Source: Propylenella binzhouense
Lineage (GTDB): Bacteria > Pseudomonadota > Alphaproteobacteria > Rhizobiales > Afifellaceae
NCBI RefSeq assembly: GCF_009866965.1
Contig: NZ_SPKJ01000005.1
Span: 54,466-118,465 of the forward strand
Reading direction: 5' to 3'
DNA length: 64,000 nucleotides
Made by a program: the position numbers and the translations under genes. The notes beneath the pieces are model-generated. The model was not told the origin of the DNA. It saw nothing but the letters and a program-made list of their open reading frames with translations, and searched no databases. How positions within the stretch are numbered: position 1 is the first letter of the stretch; each line of letters starts with the position of its first letter. Positions 57,798 through 64,000 of the stretch are shown piece after piece.

Positions 57798-57803
57798 CCG
57801 TCC

Positions 57804-58004
57804 TCACATGCGCCAGGTGTCGCGCATCATCCAGCCCATCCCGCCGAACAGCGTGCTGAACATTGCGGCGATCAGCATGATGATGAGAAGCACGACGAAA
57901 TAGGCGGGGATCGCCGCCAGGGTGAACTTGATGAAGATCGCGACCAGCCGCCAGAAGGGGATGTCGACATCCGTGATCGTGACCCGTCTCTCGTCGCCGT
58001 CCAT
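57804..58004 (-). CDS. Small membrane protein between mtnP and apt
   Basis: A 66-aa protein of unknown function with a charged N-terminus (MDGDERRVTITDVDIPFW) and one long hydrophobic segment (LAAIPAYFVVLLIIMLIAAM), preceded by a second weaker one (VAIFIKFTLAAIP). The ATG is backed by AAAGGAGGACC, a near-consensus ribosome-binding site, which makes it a real gene rather than noise. It is antisense-oriented between mtnP and apt, 6 nt from the mtnP stop. Confidence 0.75.
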   Translation of the reverse strand: MDGDERRVTITDVDIPFWRLVAIFIKFTLAAIPAYFVVLLIIMLIAAMFSTLFGGMGWMMRDTWRM

Positions 58005-58075
58005 AAGCTGGTCCTCCTTTGATGGGAGGCGGCAGGCTGGCACCGCTGCGCGCGTCGCACAATGGAGAGCCGCCC

Positions 58076-58618
58076 GTGGCATCGCCTGATTCCGACCTCC
58101 GCGCCTCCATCCGCACGATCCCGGATTACCCCAAGAAGGGCATCCTCTTCCGGGACATCACGACGCTCCTCGGAAACCCGCGGGCGTTCCGCCGCGCCGT
58201 CGACGAGCTCGCCTCTCCCTGGGCCGGGTCGAAGATCGACAAGGTGGCGGGGATCGAGGCGCGCGGCTTCATCCTGGGTGGCGCGGTCGCGCACCGGCTC
58301 TCGGCCGGCTTCGTGCCGATCCGCAAGCGGGGCAAGCTGCCGCACGAGACGGTGCGCATCGCCTATTCGCTGGAATACGGCGTCGACGAGATGGAGATGC
58401 ACCGCGACGCGATCGCGCCGGGCGAGAAGACGATCCTGGTCGACGACCTGATCGCGACGGGCGGCACGGCCGAGGCCGCCGTGAAGCTTCTGCAGGGCAT
58501 CGGCGCGGAGGTCGTCGCCGCGGCGTTCGTGATCGACCTTCCGGATCTCGGCGGCGCCGCGAAGATCGAGGCGCTCGGCGTGCCCGTCCGCACGCTCGTC
58601 GCCTTCTCCGGTCACTGA
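58076..58618 (+). CDS. apt: Adenine phosphoribosyltransferase
   Basis: A 180-aa purine salvage enzyme that makes AMP from adenine and [23 protein letters not shown] is the typical N-terminus, [20 protein letters not shown] the adenine-side loop, and [20 protein letters not shown] the PRPP-binding motif. The start is a GTG with GGAGAG upstream, giving the standard length. With mtnP it forms a methylthioadenosine/adenine salvage pair. Its last 7 nt overlap the convergent MaoC gene. Confidence 0.96.
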   Translation: MASPDSDLRASIRTIPDYPKKGILFRDITTLLGNPRAFRRAVDELASPWAGSKIDKVAGIEARGFILGGAVAHRLSAGFVPIRKRGKLPHETVRIAYSLEYGVDEMEMHRDAIAPGEKTILVDDLIATGGTAEAAVKLLQGIGAEVVAAAFVIDLPDLGGAAKIEALGVPVRTLVAFSGH

Positions 58619-59127
58619 TCGGCGAGCGCCTCGTCGGCCTCCGCCGTTGGCTCGGCCGCGCGCATCTCGACGAAGACGTGCGACTGGAAGGTCAGGACCA
58701 GCTCGCCGCGCTGGTTGCGGCCGCTGTTGCGGAGCGTCACCAGCCCCCAGCCGGGGCGCGAGCGGCTCGGGCGTCTGGCCGCGATCTCCGTCTCGTAGGT
58801 GACGGCGTCGCCGGCATGGACCGGCTTCAGCCATTTCAGGTCCTCGAAGCCGGGCGAGGGGCCCTTGCGGGCGAGCGGCTCCCCGGCCGCCTGCATCTCC
58901 TGCGCCATCCGCTGCATGTTGAGGACGTTGAGCCTCATCCAGATGGAAACGGTATGCCAGCCCGAGGCGCAGAGCCGGCCGAAATGGCTCCTCTCGGCGG
59001 CCGCCTCGTCGACATGGAAGGGCTGCGGGTCGAACGCCGTCGCGAACCGCTTGATGTCCTCGGCGGTGAAGGTGTGCGTCCCGAGCGGCCAGACGGTTCC
59101 GACCGTCAGATCCTCGAAATACCTCAT
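58612..59127 (-). CDS. MaoC-family (R)-hydratase-like dehydratase (second of pair)
   Basis: A 171-aa hot-dog-fold protein. The hydratase motif is [20 protein letters not shown] with catalytic Asp and His, followed by [34 protein letters not shown] is the middle of the fold. MaoC proteins hydrate trans-2-enoyl-CoA or related thioesters; the substrate is unknown. It begins on the ATGA overlap with the upstream paralog, so the two are translated together and may form a heterodimer or two-step pair. Confidence 0.9.
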   Translation of the reverse strand: MRYFEDLTVGTVWPLGTHTFTAEDIKRFATAFDPQPFHVDEAAAERSHFGRLCASGWHTVSIWMRLNVLNMQRMAQEMQAAGEPLARKGPSPGFEDLKWLKPVHAGDAVTYETEIAARRPSRSRPGWGLVTLRNSGRNQRGELVLTFQSHVFVEMRAAEPTAEADEALADQ

Positions 59128-59576
59128 CCCGCCGTCCGCCGCTCGATGATGATCGGGTTCTCCACGACAAGCACGAGCTCGCCGCGTCCGTTCACGACCT
59201 CGTTGCGGAAGCGGACGAAGCCCCTGTCGGGCCGGGAGGCGGAGGGTCGCGCCTCGATGACGATGGAGCGGCCGGAGAGCACGTCGCCCGGGCGCACGGG
59301 GCGGAGCCATTTCAGGCTGTCGATCCCCGGCCCGCCCATCGAGGCGGTGCGGTGGAGGAAGGCCGAATGGATCATCCGCATCATCACGGCGGCGGTGTGC
59401 CAGCCGGAGGCGCCGAGGCCGCCGAGAAGCGATTCCGCGCCCGCCGCCTCGTCCATGTGGAAGGGCTGGGGATCGAACTCGGCCGCGAAGGCGATGATCT
59501 CGGGTCGCGACATTGCGTGCGGGCCGAAGGGATAGACCTGCCCGGTCTCGAAATCCTCGAAATGCAGAACCGACAT
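59124..59576 (-). CDS. MaoC-family (R)-hydratase-like dehydratase (first of pair)
   Basis: A 150-aa hot-dog-fold protein closely similar in plan to the following gene: FAAEFDPQPFHMDEAAGAES with the active-site Asp and His, LGASGWHTAAVMMRM, SLKWLRPVRPGDVLSGRS and GFVRFRNEVVNGRGELVLVV. The MSVLHFEDFETGQ start matches the [11 protein letters not shown] start of its neighbour. Longer frames upstream are Arg-rich and not coding. The pair probably arose by tandem duplication followed by divergence. Confidence 0.9.
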   Translation of the reverse strand: MSVLHFEDFETGQVYPFGPHAMSRPEIIAFAAEFDPQPFHMDEAAGAESLLGGLGASGWHTAAVMMRMIHSAFLHRTASMGGPGIDSLKWLRPVRPGDVLSGRSIVIEARPSASRPDRGFVRFRNEVVNGRGELVLVVENPIIIERRTAG

Positions 59577-59764
59577 CGTCCGACCTCGACCCGCTTCAGA
59601 TAGGCGGTCGGCGATGGGGATGGCAAGCCTCGCGGCCGGCTGGCCGGACCCGCGGATCAGGTTGGGGCGCGGGGTCGGCGTCGGAGGCCCTGCAATCCAT
59701 TGAGCCCAGGAGCCCGGGGGAATGCGATTGACGCGCCCCGGACCGCCGCCGCAGATGGGGCGCG

Positions 59765-61021
59765 ATGCCCGCCGCCCTCTTCGTCCACACGAACTTTCCC
59801 GCCCAGTTCGGATTCGTGGCGGAGCGCCTGCGCAAGGAGGGGTGGGCGGTCGCGGCCATTGCGAGCGCGACCGGGCGGCCGGTCGCCGGCATTCCGCTGC
59901 TGCGCTGGCAGATGACGCGCGGGACGACCGAGAACATCTTCCGCCCCGCCGTCCGGGCCGAGGCCGATCTCCTGCGCGGCCGCGCCGCGGTCGAATGCGC
60001 AAAGGCGCTCTCCGGGCGCGGCTTCCGTCCGGACCTCGTCATCGGCCATCCGGGCTGGGGCGAGACGACCTTCCTGAAGGAGGTCTTCCCGGCTGCCCGC
60101 CAGGTCGCCTATGCCGAGTTCTACTACCGTTCGCAGGGAGCCGATGTCGGTTTCGACCCCGAATTCGGACCGCTCTCGCTCGACGAGCGCTGCGTGGTGG
60201 CGGCCAAGAACGCGACCCTGGCGATGGCCTATGCCGAGGCCGATCGGATCGTCGCGCCGACGCCGTTCCAGGCCGGTCTGCTGCCGCCATCGCTCCACGC
60301 GCGCCTGAGCATCATCCACGAGGGGGTCGACACCGGACAGGCGCGGCCGGATCCGGCGGCGGCGGTGCGGCTGCCCGACGGCCGCGTCCTCGACCGGTCG
60401 CGGCCGGTCGTCACCTTCGTCAACCGCCGGTTCGAGCCGCTGCGGGGCTTCCACGTCTTCCTGCGGGCGCTGCCGACGCTGCTCGAGCGCGTGCCGGAGG
60501 CGGAGGTCCTGCTTGTCGGCTCCGACCAGCGCGGCGGCTACGGCCCCGCCGCTCCGGAGGGGACGACGTGGAAGGCGCGGATGCTCGCGGAGGTCGGACC
60601 GCGCCTCGACATGCGCCGGGTCCATTTCACCGGGCCGCTGCCGCATGCGGAGATGCTCGCCGCGCTCGCCGTTTCGGCCGCGCACGTCTACTACACCTAT
60701 CCGTTCGTGCTCTCCTGGTCGCTGCTGGAGGCGATGGCCTGCGAGGCGCTGGTGATCTGTTCCGACACCGCGCCGCTCCGCGACGTGATCGAGCCCGGGC
60801 GGAACGGTCTCCTGCTCGACTTCTTCGATGTCGACGCGCTTTCGGAGGCGCTGATCGAGGCCTGCCTGAGGCCCGATGCCTTTCGCCGCCTGCGCGTGCG
60901 GGCGCGCGAGACGATCCTGGAGCGCTTCGACCGGGCGCGGCACGGCCTGCCGGCCTGGCTCGCGCTCGCGAACGGCCTCGTGCCGGCCCGGGATGGGGCG
61001 CGGGGAGGGCGGCCCGGATAG
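59765..61021 (+). CDS. Glycosyltransferase (GT4-like)
   Basis: A 418-aa GT-B-fold glycosyltransferase. ALFVHTNFPAQFGFVAERLR is the N-terminal nucleotide-free half, and VIGHPGWGETTFLKEVFPAA and FYYRSQGADVGFDPEFGPLS are typical of a rhizobial/cyanobacterial subgroup. In the C-terminal half FVNRRFEPLRGFHVFLRALP and SWSLLEAMACEALVICSDTA form the sugar-nucleotide site with the EX7E-like acidic positions. The acceptor is unknown, and no other polysaccharide gene adjoins it. Its stop codon forms one end of a palindrome shared with the ychF stop. Confidence 0.9.
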   Translation: MPAALFVHTNFPAQFGFVAERLRKEGWAVAAIASATGRPVAGIPLLRWQMTRGTTENIFRPAVRAEADLLRGRAAVECAKALSGRGFRPDLVIGHPGWGETTFLKEVFPAARQVAYAEFYYRSQGADVGFDPEFGPLSLDERCVVAAKNATLAMAYAEADRIVAPTPFQAGLLPPSLHARLSIIHEGVDTGQARPDPAAAVRLPDGRVLDRSRPVVTFVNRRFEPLRGFHVFLRALPTLLERVPEAEVLLVGSDQRGGYGPAAPEGTTWKARMLAEVGPRLDMRRVHFTGPLPHAEMLAALAVSAAHVYYTYPFVLSWSLLEAMACEALVICSDTAPLRDVIEPGRNGLLLDFFDVDALSEALIEACLRPDAFRRLRVRARETILERFDRARHGLPAWLALANGLVPARDGARGGRPG

Positions 61022-61046
61022 GCCGGCCCGGCCCGGCGCCGGCCTA
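61019..61046. terminator. Palindrome joining the stop codons of two convergent genes
   Basis: TAGGCCGGC (61019-61027) and GCCGGCCTA (61038-61046) form a perfect 9-bp inverted repeat with a 10-nt G+C-rich centre. The outer TAG on each strand is the stop codon of the gene on that strand. There is no T-run, so it is not a classical terminator, but the same hairpin would cap both transcripts. Confidence 0.55.
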
Positions 61047-62147
61047 GGTGTTGAACCTGAAGAGCATGACGTCGCCGTCCTGGACGACGTATTCCTTGCC
61101 TTCGTCGCGCGCCTTGCCCGCCTCCTTGGCGCCGGCCTCGCCGCCGAGCCTCACATAATCCTCGAAGCGGATCGTCTGGGCGCGGATGAAGCCGCGCTCG
61201 AAATCGGAATGGATGACGCCGGCCGCCTGCGGCGCCCTGGCGCCCTTCTCGACCGTCCAGGCGCGCGCCTCCTTCGGCCCGGCGGTGAAGAAGGTGATGA
61301 GGCCGAGGAGGTCGTAGCCGGCGCGGATGAGGCGGTCGAGGCCGGGCTCCTCGAGGCCGATGGCGGCCATGTATTCCTGCTGCTCCTCCTCGGGAAGCTG
61401 GGCGAGCTCGGCCTCGATCGCGGCCGAGATCACGACGAAGCCGGCGCCTTCCGCCTCCGCCTTCCGGCGCACCTGTTCGGTTTGCTCGTTGCCGGTGGCG
61501 GCGTCCGCCTCCGCGACGTTGCAGACATAGAGGACCGGCTTGGCGGTGAGGAGCGTCAGCTGGTCGAGGACGTGCTGCTCCTCGGGCGCGAGCCCGCTCC
61601 GGACCGTGCGGACCGGCTTTCCCTCCTGGAGCGCGGCGAGCGCCTTCTCCATGACGGGAAGGACGGCGAGGGCTTCCTTGTCCTTCACCGATGCGCGCTT
61701 CCGGACGGGCTGGATGCGCCGCTCCAGGCTCTCGAGGTCCGCCAGCATGAGCTCGGTCTCGACCGTGTCGGCATCCGCGATCGGATCGACGCGGCCCTCG
61801 ACATGGGTGATGTCCTCGTCCTCGAAGCAGCGCAGGACGTGGGCGATCGCGTCGACCTCGCGGATATTGGCGAGGAACTGGTTGCCGAGCCCTTCGCCCT
61901 TCGAGGCGCCGCGCACCAGCCCGGCTATGTCGACGAAGGTCAGGCGCGTCGGCACGATCTGCGCGGAGCGCGCGGCCGCGGCGAGCGCCTTCAGGCGCGG
62001 ATCGGGCACCGCCACCTCGCCGGTGTTCGGCTCGATGGTGCAGAACGGATAATTGGCGGCCTGCGCGGCGGCCGTCTTCGTCAGCGCGTTGAAGAGCGTC
62101 GACTTGCCGACATTCGGCAGGCCCACGATGCCGCAGCGGAAACCCAT
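61044..62147 (-). CDS. ychF: Redox-regulated ATPase YchF (Obg family)
   Basis: A 367-aa ribosome-associated P-loop protein that prefers ATP to GTP. G1 is GIVGLPNVGKSTLFNALTKT, and the G3 region is FVDIAGLVRGASKGEGLGNQ. The altered G4 is in YVCNVAEADA in place of NKxD, which accounts for ATP use. The C-terminal TGS domain ends in EYVVQDGDVMLFRFNT. It follows pth by 52 nt on the minus strand, the usual rplY-pth-ychF arrangement. Confidence 0.97.
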   Translation of the reverse strand: MGFRCGIVGLPNVGKSTLFNALTKTAAAQAANYPFCTIEPNTGEVAVPDPRLKALAAAARSAQIVPTRLTFVDIAGLVRGASKGEGLGNQFLANIREVDAIAHVLRCFEDEDITHVEGRVDPIADADTVETELMLADLESLERRIQPVRKRASVKDKEALAVLPVMEKALAALQEGKPVRTVRSGLAPEEQHVLDQLTLLTAKPVLYVCNVAEADAATGNEQTEQVRRKAEAEGAGFVVISAAIEAELAQLPEEEQQEYMAAIGLEEPGLDRLIRAGYDLLGLITFFTAGPKEARAWTVEKGARAPQAAGVIHSDFERGFIRAQTIRFEDYVRLGGEAGAKEAGKARDEGKEYVVQDGDVMLFRFNT

Positions 62148-62199
62148 CCTCTTCTCCGGATCCTTGCCGATCTGCCGGGCGCCCGCCCGGGCGGCTGTC

Positions 62200-62889
62200 T
62201 CACTCGGTGCGGCCGAACAGGCGCTTCAGCCCTTCGGCGAGCGCGCCCGCCTTCGGCTTCGCGTCGGGCGCCGGGCCCGCCGGAACCGGCCCGCTCCTCC
62301 GCTCGCTTTGGGGAGCCGCATCGCCCTCGGTCGCAAGGTGCACGCGGTTCATGAAGCTCGAATCCTCGCCGCCCGAAAGCAGCGGCGCGTTCTCCGCCAC
62401 GGCCGAAAGCAAAGGCTGGATCCAGTCCTGGTCGTCCTTGGCGAAATCGTGGAGCACGTAGCCGTGCACCAGTTCCTTGCGCCCGGGATGGCCGATCCCG
62501 AGCCGCATGCGCCGGTATTCCTTGCCGATATGGGCGTCGAGCGACTTCAGCCCGTTATGGCCGCCATGGCCGCCGCCGGTCTTCATCCTGAGCTTGCCCG
62601 GCGACAGGTCCAGTTCGTCGTGGATCACGACGACGTCCGACGGCTGCAGCTTGTAGAAGCGCAGCGCCTGGCCGACCGAGCGGCCGGATTCGTTCATGTA
62701 GGTCGCAGGCTTCAGGATGAGCGCCTTCTCGCCGCCGAGGCTGCCCTCGGCGATCTCGCCCTCGAAGCGGGCGCGCCACGGCCCGAAGCGATGGCGGCGG
62801 GCGATCTCGTCCGCCGCCATGAAGCCGATATTGTGGCGGTTGCCCGCATAGCGGCGACCGGGATTGCCGAGCCCGACGATGAGCAGCAT
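62200..62889 (-). CDS. pth: Peptidyl-tRNA hydrolase
   Basis: A 229-aa enzyme that frees tRNA from peptidyl-tRNA dropped by stalled ribosomes. [20 protein letters not shown] followed by GFMAADEIA supplies the catalytic His, and [20 protein letters not shown] followed by [17 protein letters not shown] the Asp and substrate loop. It is about 35 residues longer than the E. coli enzyme; the extra C-terminal Pro/Ala/Lys-rich tail is common in Alphaproteobacteria. It lies 19 nt downstream of rplY. Confidence 0.97.
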   Translation of the reverse strand: MLLIVGLGNPGRRYAGNRHNIGFMAADEIARRHRFGPWRARFEGEIAEGSLGGEKALILKPATYMNESGRSVGQALRFYKLQPSDVVVIHDELDLSPGKLRMKTGGGHGGHNGLKSLDAHIGKEYRRMRLGIGHPGRKELVHGYVLHDFAKDDQDWIQPLLSAVAENAPLLSGGEDSSFMNRVHLATEGDAAPQSERRSGPVPAGPAPDAKPKAGALAEGLKRLFGRTE

Positions 62890-62908
62890 CGGCGCCTCCG
62901 GGCGCCGG

Positions 62909-63544
62909 TCAGGACTGGCCTTCGCCGGCTTCCGTACTCGGCGCCGCCTCTTCCGTGCCCTCCTCGGCGGCCGTCAGCACGGCCGGAGCGGCGATCGTGG
63001 CGATCGTGAAGTCGCGGTCCGTGATGGTCGGGCGCACCCCCTCGGGGAGCTTCACGTGCGAGATGTGGATCGAATCGCCGATATCGCGGCCCTCGAGGTC
63101 GATCTCGATCGCGTCGGGAATCGCATCGGCCGGCACGATCAGCTCGATCGCGTGGCGGACGACGTTCAGCACGCCGCCGCGCTTGATGCCGCGCGACTTC
63201 TCCTCGTTGACGAAGTGCACCGGGATCTCGATCTCGAGCGTCGCGCCTTCGGCGACGCGCAGGAAATCGACATGGACCGGGAAGTCCTTGACCGGGTCGA
63301 GGCTGTAATCCTTCGCGATCACCCGGATCTTCTCGCTGCCGATGTCGAGCGTCGCGATCGTGGTGAGGAAGCCGCCGCCATGGATCTTCATGGTGACTTC
63401 CTTGAGCGGCAGCGCGATCGGGATCGGCGGCTTCTTGTCGCCGTAGATGACGGCCGGGATCTTGCCCTCGCGGCGCACGGCCCGGGCGGCCCCCTTGCCG
63501 ACCCGGTCGCGCACCTCGGCCTTGAGCTCGTAGGTCTGGCTCAT
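62909..63544 (-). CDS. rplY: 50S ribosomal protein L25 (CTC-type, long form)
   Basis: A 211-aa 5S-rRNA-binding protein of the long general-stress form (TL5/CTC). The N-terminal L25 domain contains [20 protein letters not shown] and VHVDFLRV. The C-terminal beta domain contains [20 protein letters not shown] and [20 protein letters not shown], ending in an acidic Ala/Glu tail. [11 protein letters not shown] is the natural start, with TAGGAGTGCACCC upstream. An in-frame extension runs back across the leader hairpin and is not thought to be coding. It is the first gene of the rplY-pth-ychF unit. Confidence 0.96.
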   Translation of the reverse strand: MSQTYELKAEVRDRVGKGAARAVRREGKIPAVIYGDKKPPIPIALPLKEVTMKIHGGGFLTTIATLDIGSEKIRVIAKDYSLDPVKDFPVHVDFLRVAEGATLEIEIPVHFVNEEKSRGIKRGGVLNVVRHAIELIVPADAIPDAIEIDLEGRDIGDSIHISHVKLPEGVRPTITDRDFTIATIAAPAVLTAAEEGTEEAAPSTEAGEGQS

Positions 63545-63568
63545 GGGTGCACTCCTAAGACTTGCAAT

Positions 63569-63591
63569 TAGAAAAGGCCGCCGAAGCGGCC
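63569..63591 (-). terminator. Terminator-like hairpin in the rplY leader (candidate attenuator)
   Basis: On the minus strand GGCCGC-TTCG-GCGGCC, a 6-bp stem with the very stable UUCG tetraloop, is followed by TTTTCTA. It ends about 25 nt before the rplY ATG and lies downstream of the candidate rplY promoter, so it would sit in the leader RNA rather than at the end of the upstream gene, which has its own terminator. Confidence 0.6.
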
Positions 63592-63635
63592 ATGCGGGCG
63601 CGCGGCCTCCAAGGGTGCCGTCGCGCATGCGCGTG

Positions 63636-63665
63636 CTTATAGGGGCGCCGCGGCAAAAACGCAAA
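63636..63665 (-). promoter_or_regulatory. Candidate rplY promoter
   Basis: On the minus strand TTTGCG (63665-63660) and TATAAG (63641-63636) are spaced 18 bp. The -10 element is good and the -35 weak. Transcription would start about 85 nt before the rplY ATG, upstream of the leader hairpin. Confidence 0.45.
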
Positions 63666-63684
63666 CGAAACGCCGCGTGCGGCG
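63654..63684 (-). terminator. Rho-independent terminator directly after the partial gene
   Basis: On the minus strand the hairpin CGCCG-CACG-CGGCG begins at the base after the TAG stop of the partial gene and is followed by TTTCGTTTGCGTTTTT. The T-rich part overlaps the candidate rplY -35 element. Confidence 0.6.
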
Positions 63685-64000
63685 CTACGGCGCGATCCGC
63701 TCCATCTCCAGCACCGCTTCCTTGCCGTAGCCGGCGGTGGCGAGCACGTGGCGATGCGTGAAGCGGCCAATGAGGGCGAGGGCGTAGTCGTATTCCGCGT
63801 CGGCGCGCTCGCTCATCTCCATGCCGTCCGCGAGCTCCGCCGCGATCCGGGCCTTCACCGCGGCGCGGTCCTCCGGCCGGGCGGCAGCCTCGGCGAGGCC
63901 CTGCAGCACGGGCCCGAGCGCGCGCGCGGCGGCGTCGGGGTCCATGCCGATGCGCCAGCCGAGCTCCAGCACCACCGGCTCGCCCTCGCGCCGTCCGGCG
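63685..64000 (-). CDS. Hypothetical protein, 5' end beyond the window
   Basis: Only the last roughly 105 residues are visible. The frame is open to the window edge ([20 protein letters not shown]), so the true start lies outside; a GTG at 63975 is unlikely to be the real start. The visible part is helical and charged ([24 protein letters not shown]), ending in [20 protein letters not shown] and [15 protein letters not shown] do not recognise a family. A terminator abuts the stop codon. Confidence 0.5.
   Translation of the reverse strand, partial: AGRREGEPVVLELGWRIGMDPDAAARALGPVLQGLAEAAARPEDRAAVKARIAAELADGMEMSERADAEYDYALALIGRFTHRHVLATAGYGKEAVLEMERIAP

Overview
The window is a contiguous, gene-dense piece of an alphaproteobacterial chromosome, most likely from the order Hyphomicrobiales (Rhizobiales). 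It is visibly G+C-rich, with G or C at nearly every third codon position. The assignment rests on several features: the ldtR/ldtP pair, the glyA-nrdR-ribD-ribE-ribH-nusB-thiL order leading into a K+-independent membrane pyrophosphatase, a magnesium-type HemB, the petABC (bc1) operon and a three-gene N-acetylglutaminylglutamine amide (NAGGN) osmolyte cluster. I see no mobile element, prophage, CRISPR array, rRNA or tRNA gene. Codon use is uniform, so nothing looks recently acquired.

Layout: (1) 1-5834, minus strand: an SLC13-type permease cut by the window start, an RDD membrane protein, hemB, and a tight two-gene unit made of a dual-specificity phosphatase and an unassigned 599-aa protein that joins a phosphoribosyltransferase-like half to an aminoglycoside-phosphotransferase-like half. 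(2) 6001-9887, plus: a 3-hydroxyisobutyryl-CoA hydrolase, a DUF6163-like membrane protein, the MarR regulator LdtR behind a 30-bp inverted repeat, and the L,D-transpeptidase LdtP. (3) 10003-19006, plus: one-carbon, riboflavin and thiamine genes with nrdR and nusB, then an MFS transporter and hppA. (4) 19134-22819, minus: opgGH for periplasmic glucans. (5) 23093-25825, plus: an acyl-CoA synthetase/GNAT fusion of the protein-acetyltransferase type. (6) 25807-33262, minus: the NAGGN genes (asnO, ngg, M42 peptidase) with a DUF3052 gene, alanine dehydrogenase and a PfkB kinase upstream. (7) 33353-38615: small housekeeping and detoxification genes in alternating orientation. (8) 38643-45435, minus: a MoxR ATPase, DUF58, BatA/DUF4159 and VWA/GATase-like membrane-protein operon. 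(9) 45564-50352: a plus-strand chain of DUF1285, CoA pyrophosphatase and CCA-adding enzyme, then DUF1059, hemF, an HdeD-like protein and trmL. (10) 50435-55400, plus: an ABC exporter and petABC. (11) 55456-64000: cytochrome P450, mtnP, apt, two MaoC dehydratases, a glycosyltransferase, then ychF, pth and rplY on the minus strand and a partial gene at the edge.

Functional themes are envelope and osmotic adaptation (opgGH, ldtRP, NAGGN, HdeD), cofactor biosynthesis (heme, riboflavin, thiamine), respiration and energy coupling (bc1, H+-PPase), and nucleotide and RNA housekeeping. The packing is extreme: eight convergent gene pairs overlap at their 3' ends or lie within 6 nt of each other, and intrinsic terminators are few. 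The least understood content is the phosphatase plus PRTase/kinase-like unit at 3457-5834 and the MoxR-associated operon. The best regulatory leads are the inverted repeat at ldtR and a terminator-like hairpin in the rplY leader.
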